From Rickettsiales bacterium (GTDB lineage: Bacteria > Pseudomonadota > Alphaproteobacteria > Rickettsiales > UBA998): a stretch of DNA of 7,122 bases. Positions 6,075-7,122 of the stretch are shown here, piece by piece. The DNA lies in contig JAIEPI010000191.1 of the NCBI GenBank assembly GCA_019749855.1, positions 1-7,122 on the forward strand. The letters run 5' to 3'. The notes below the pieces were generated by a model. That model saw only the letters and a program-made list of their open reading frames with translations. It was not told the origin of the DNA and ran no database searches. How positions within the stretch are numbered: the stretch's first letter is position 1; each line of letters opens with the position of its first letter. The position numbers and the translations under genes are program-made.

Positions 6075-6135
6075 GTTCAAAACAAAAGGTGGCGATACAG
6101 CGTAATATGTGTTTGGGTGTTAACTGGAGGAAGCA

Positions 6136-7122
6136 ATGACAAATGTAACCCTTGTTCAACCCAACCAATTAGTTGACCTGCAAGCACAGCGGATTGTGGA
6201 CTTCCTGCGCGACATTGGTTTGCCCTCAGAAAATATTATAGCCGAGCAATCAGAACGCGCCATCATTGGAGCTAACTTACCTGCCTACATTCAGTCTCTG
6301 CCACCTGAAGTTAAGCGTGATGCACGTTATCTATCTAAATTTGTGGTTGGCGCAGGGTATGGACTATTTGATTACTCATTGAATGCTATCTGGAACGAAG
6401 TGGTTCTCGACCTCAGAAAAAAGGCCATATTTTATGGATTAGATATATTCTTCGATGCAGCAGTTGGTGGCGGAAAAGCTCGCGACTTTTATAATTCTGA
6501 AGACGACCTTCCCGCGCTAAAAGACTCTGTATTATTGGATACGTGTCGTAAGCTTGAACTTATATCCGATACCACTTATAAAAAGTTAAAGCATATCCTC
6601 GACATGAGGAATGACATAGGCATCTCTCATCCAACCAGTTACACTATAAATGCTTTTGAATTACTGGGTTGGTTGCAGACATGCGTTAAAGACGTTCTGA
6701 ATGACAGACCCACAGAAGCGGCATTACAAGTGCAGGCTTTCGTTGGAAATCTAAAGTCTCAGACTCAACCGCTCGATGCATTAGCAAAAGCTGCTTTTGA
6801 GCAAGGTGTCGCAAAACTTCCAACTTCGTTATGTGGCAATTTGCTTAGGACGCTTTTTGGCATTTATGTCTCACCGGAAATTGATCCAGCAGTTAGAAAG
6901 AATATCTCACTAATAGCCTCCGCACTTTGGAATAGTTGTCTTGATGAACCCAAGAACAAATTAGGCATCGTCTTAGAGGGTTATAAAACCAATTTACACA
7001 ACGACAAATTTAAGCTGGGTGAGCAATTTTTTGAATTGGTCGGCGGCAATGCGTACCGCTCTCCTTCAGAGCGAGCGCTTATTCTTAACGAACTCATTAC
7101 GGATCTACATGATAAGCATAAT
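6136..7122 (+). CDS. Unrecognised protein with HEPN-like R-x6-H motif, 3' end missing
   Basis: The frame is open for 329 codons to the right edge with no stop, so the C-terminus is missing. The ATG at 6136 has a strong GGAGG (6126-6130) five bases upstream. I do not recognise the family. The product looks soluble and helical, with no signal peptide or membrane segment. Residues 158-166 read RNDIGISHP, preceded by a helix (TTYKKLKHILDM) and followed by another (INAFELLGWLQTCVKDVL). An R-x4-6-H motif at the end of a helix, often with N after R, is the catalytic signature of HEPN ribonucleases found in toxins, Abi proteins and CRISPR effectors. The motif is short, so the match is suggestive only. 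TTA and ATA codons are more frequent than in the RND gene, hinting at horizontal transfer. The position beside tRNA-Ser fits an island-borne defence gene. It might also be a non-catalytic HEPN-like or unrelated helical protein. Confidence 0.8.
   Translation, partial: MTNVTLVQPNQLVDLQAQRIVDFLRDIGLPSENIIAEQSERAIIGANLPAYIQSLPPEVKRDARYLSKFVVGAGYGLFDYSLNAIWNEVVLDLRKKAIFYGLDIFFDAAVGGGKARDFYNSEDDLPALKDSVLLDTCRKLELISDTTYKKLKHILDMRNDIGISHPTSYTINAFELLGWLQTCVKDVLNDRPTEAALQVQAFVGNLKSQTQPLDALAKAAFEQGVAKLPTSLCGNLLRTLFGIYVSPEIDPAVRKNISLIASALWNSCLDEPKNKLGIVLEGYKTNLHNDKFKLGEQFFELVGGNAYRSPSERALILNELITDLHDKHN

Overview
The window looks like a piece of a Pseudomonadota (proteobacterial) chromosome. The evidence is the RND drug pump, an OxyR with both redox cysteines at the E. 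coli positions, YceI/cytochrome b561 genes, and a tRNA-Ser with an encoded CCA. Gene content and the BigR-like ArsR regulator lean towards an alphaproteobacterium, but I cannot fix the class from sequence alone.

Layout. Positions 1-2160 (+) hold the C-terminal two thirds of an RND multidrug efflux permease, cut by the left edge. Its end converges on oxyR (2180-3097, -). Next comes a compact minus-strand operon, read from right to left: an ArsR-family repressor (5428-5090), a classical YceI (5048-4452), a four-helix cytochrome b561 (4455-3862) and a second, divergent YceI (3862-3269). The last three overlap by 4 nt and 1 nt, so they are probably translationally coupled. A plausible sigma70 promoter lies at 5458-5487.

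Positions 5488-5937 carry no protein gene but are structured. Two nearly identical 84-bp tandem units (5685-5852) are followed by a decayed 5' half of a tRNA-Ser (5850-5893) and then an intact tRNA-Ser(UGA) (5938-6027). Each 84-bp unit looks like a tRNA-Ser 5' fragment whose D-arm is interrupted by an approximately 40-nt segment containing an imperfect hairpin. Right of the tRNA, codon use becomes more AT-rich. After a junction with short direct repeats, an unrecognised open frame (6136 to the right edge, +) carries an R-x6-H motif resembling the HEPN ribonuclease motif. This is consistent with a tRNA-anchored genomic island carrying a possible defence gene.

How the genes may work together. 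OxyR senses peroxide. The ArsR protein has a cysteine where BigR/SqrR-type thiol-persulfide sensors have theirs, and it heads an operon for a membrane b-type cytochrome (family members oxidise superoxide or transfer electrons to quinone) and two periplasmic isoprenoid/quinone-binding YceI proteins. I infer a redox- or sulfur-stress-responsive quinone/electron-transfer module beside the peroxide regulator. The region from the tRNA onward is probably unrelated accessory DNA.
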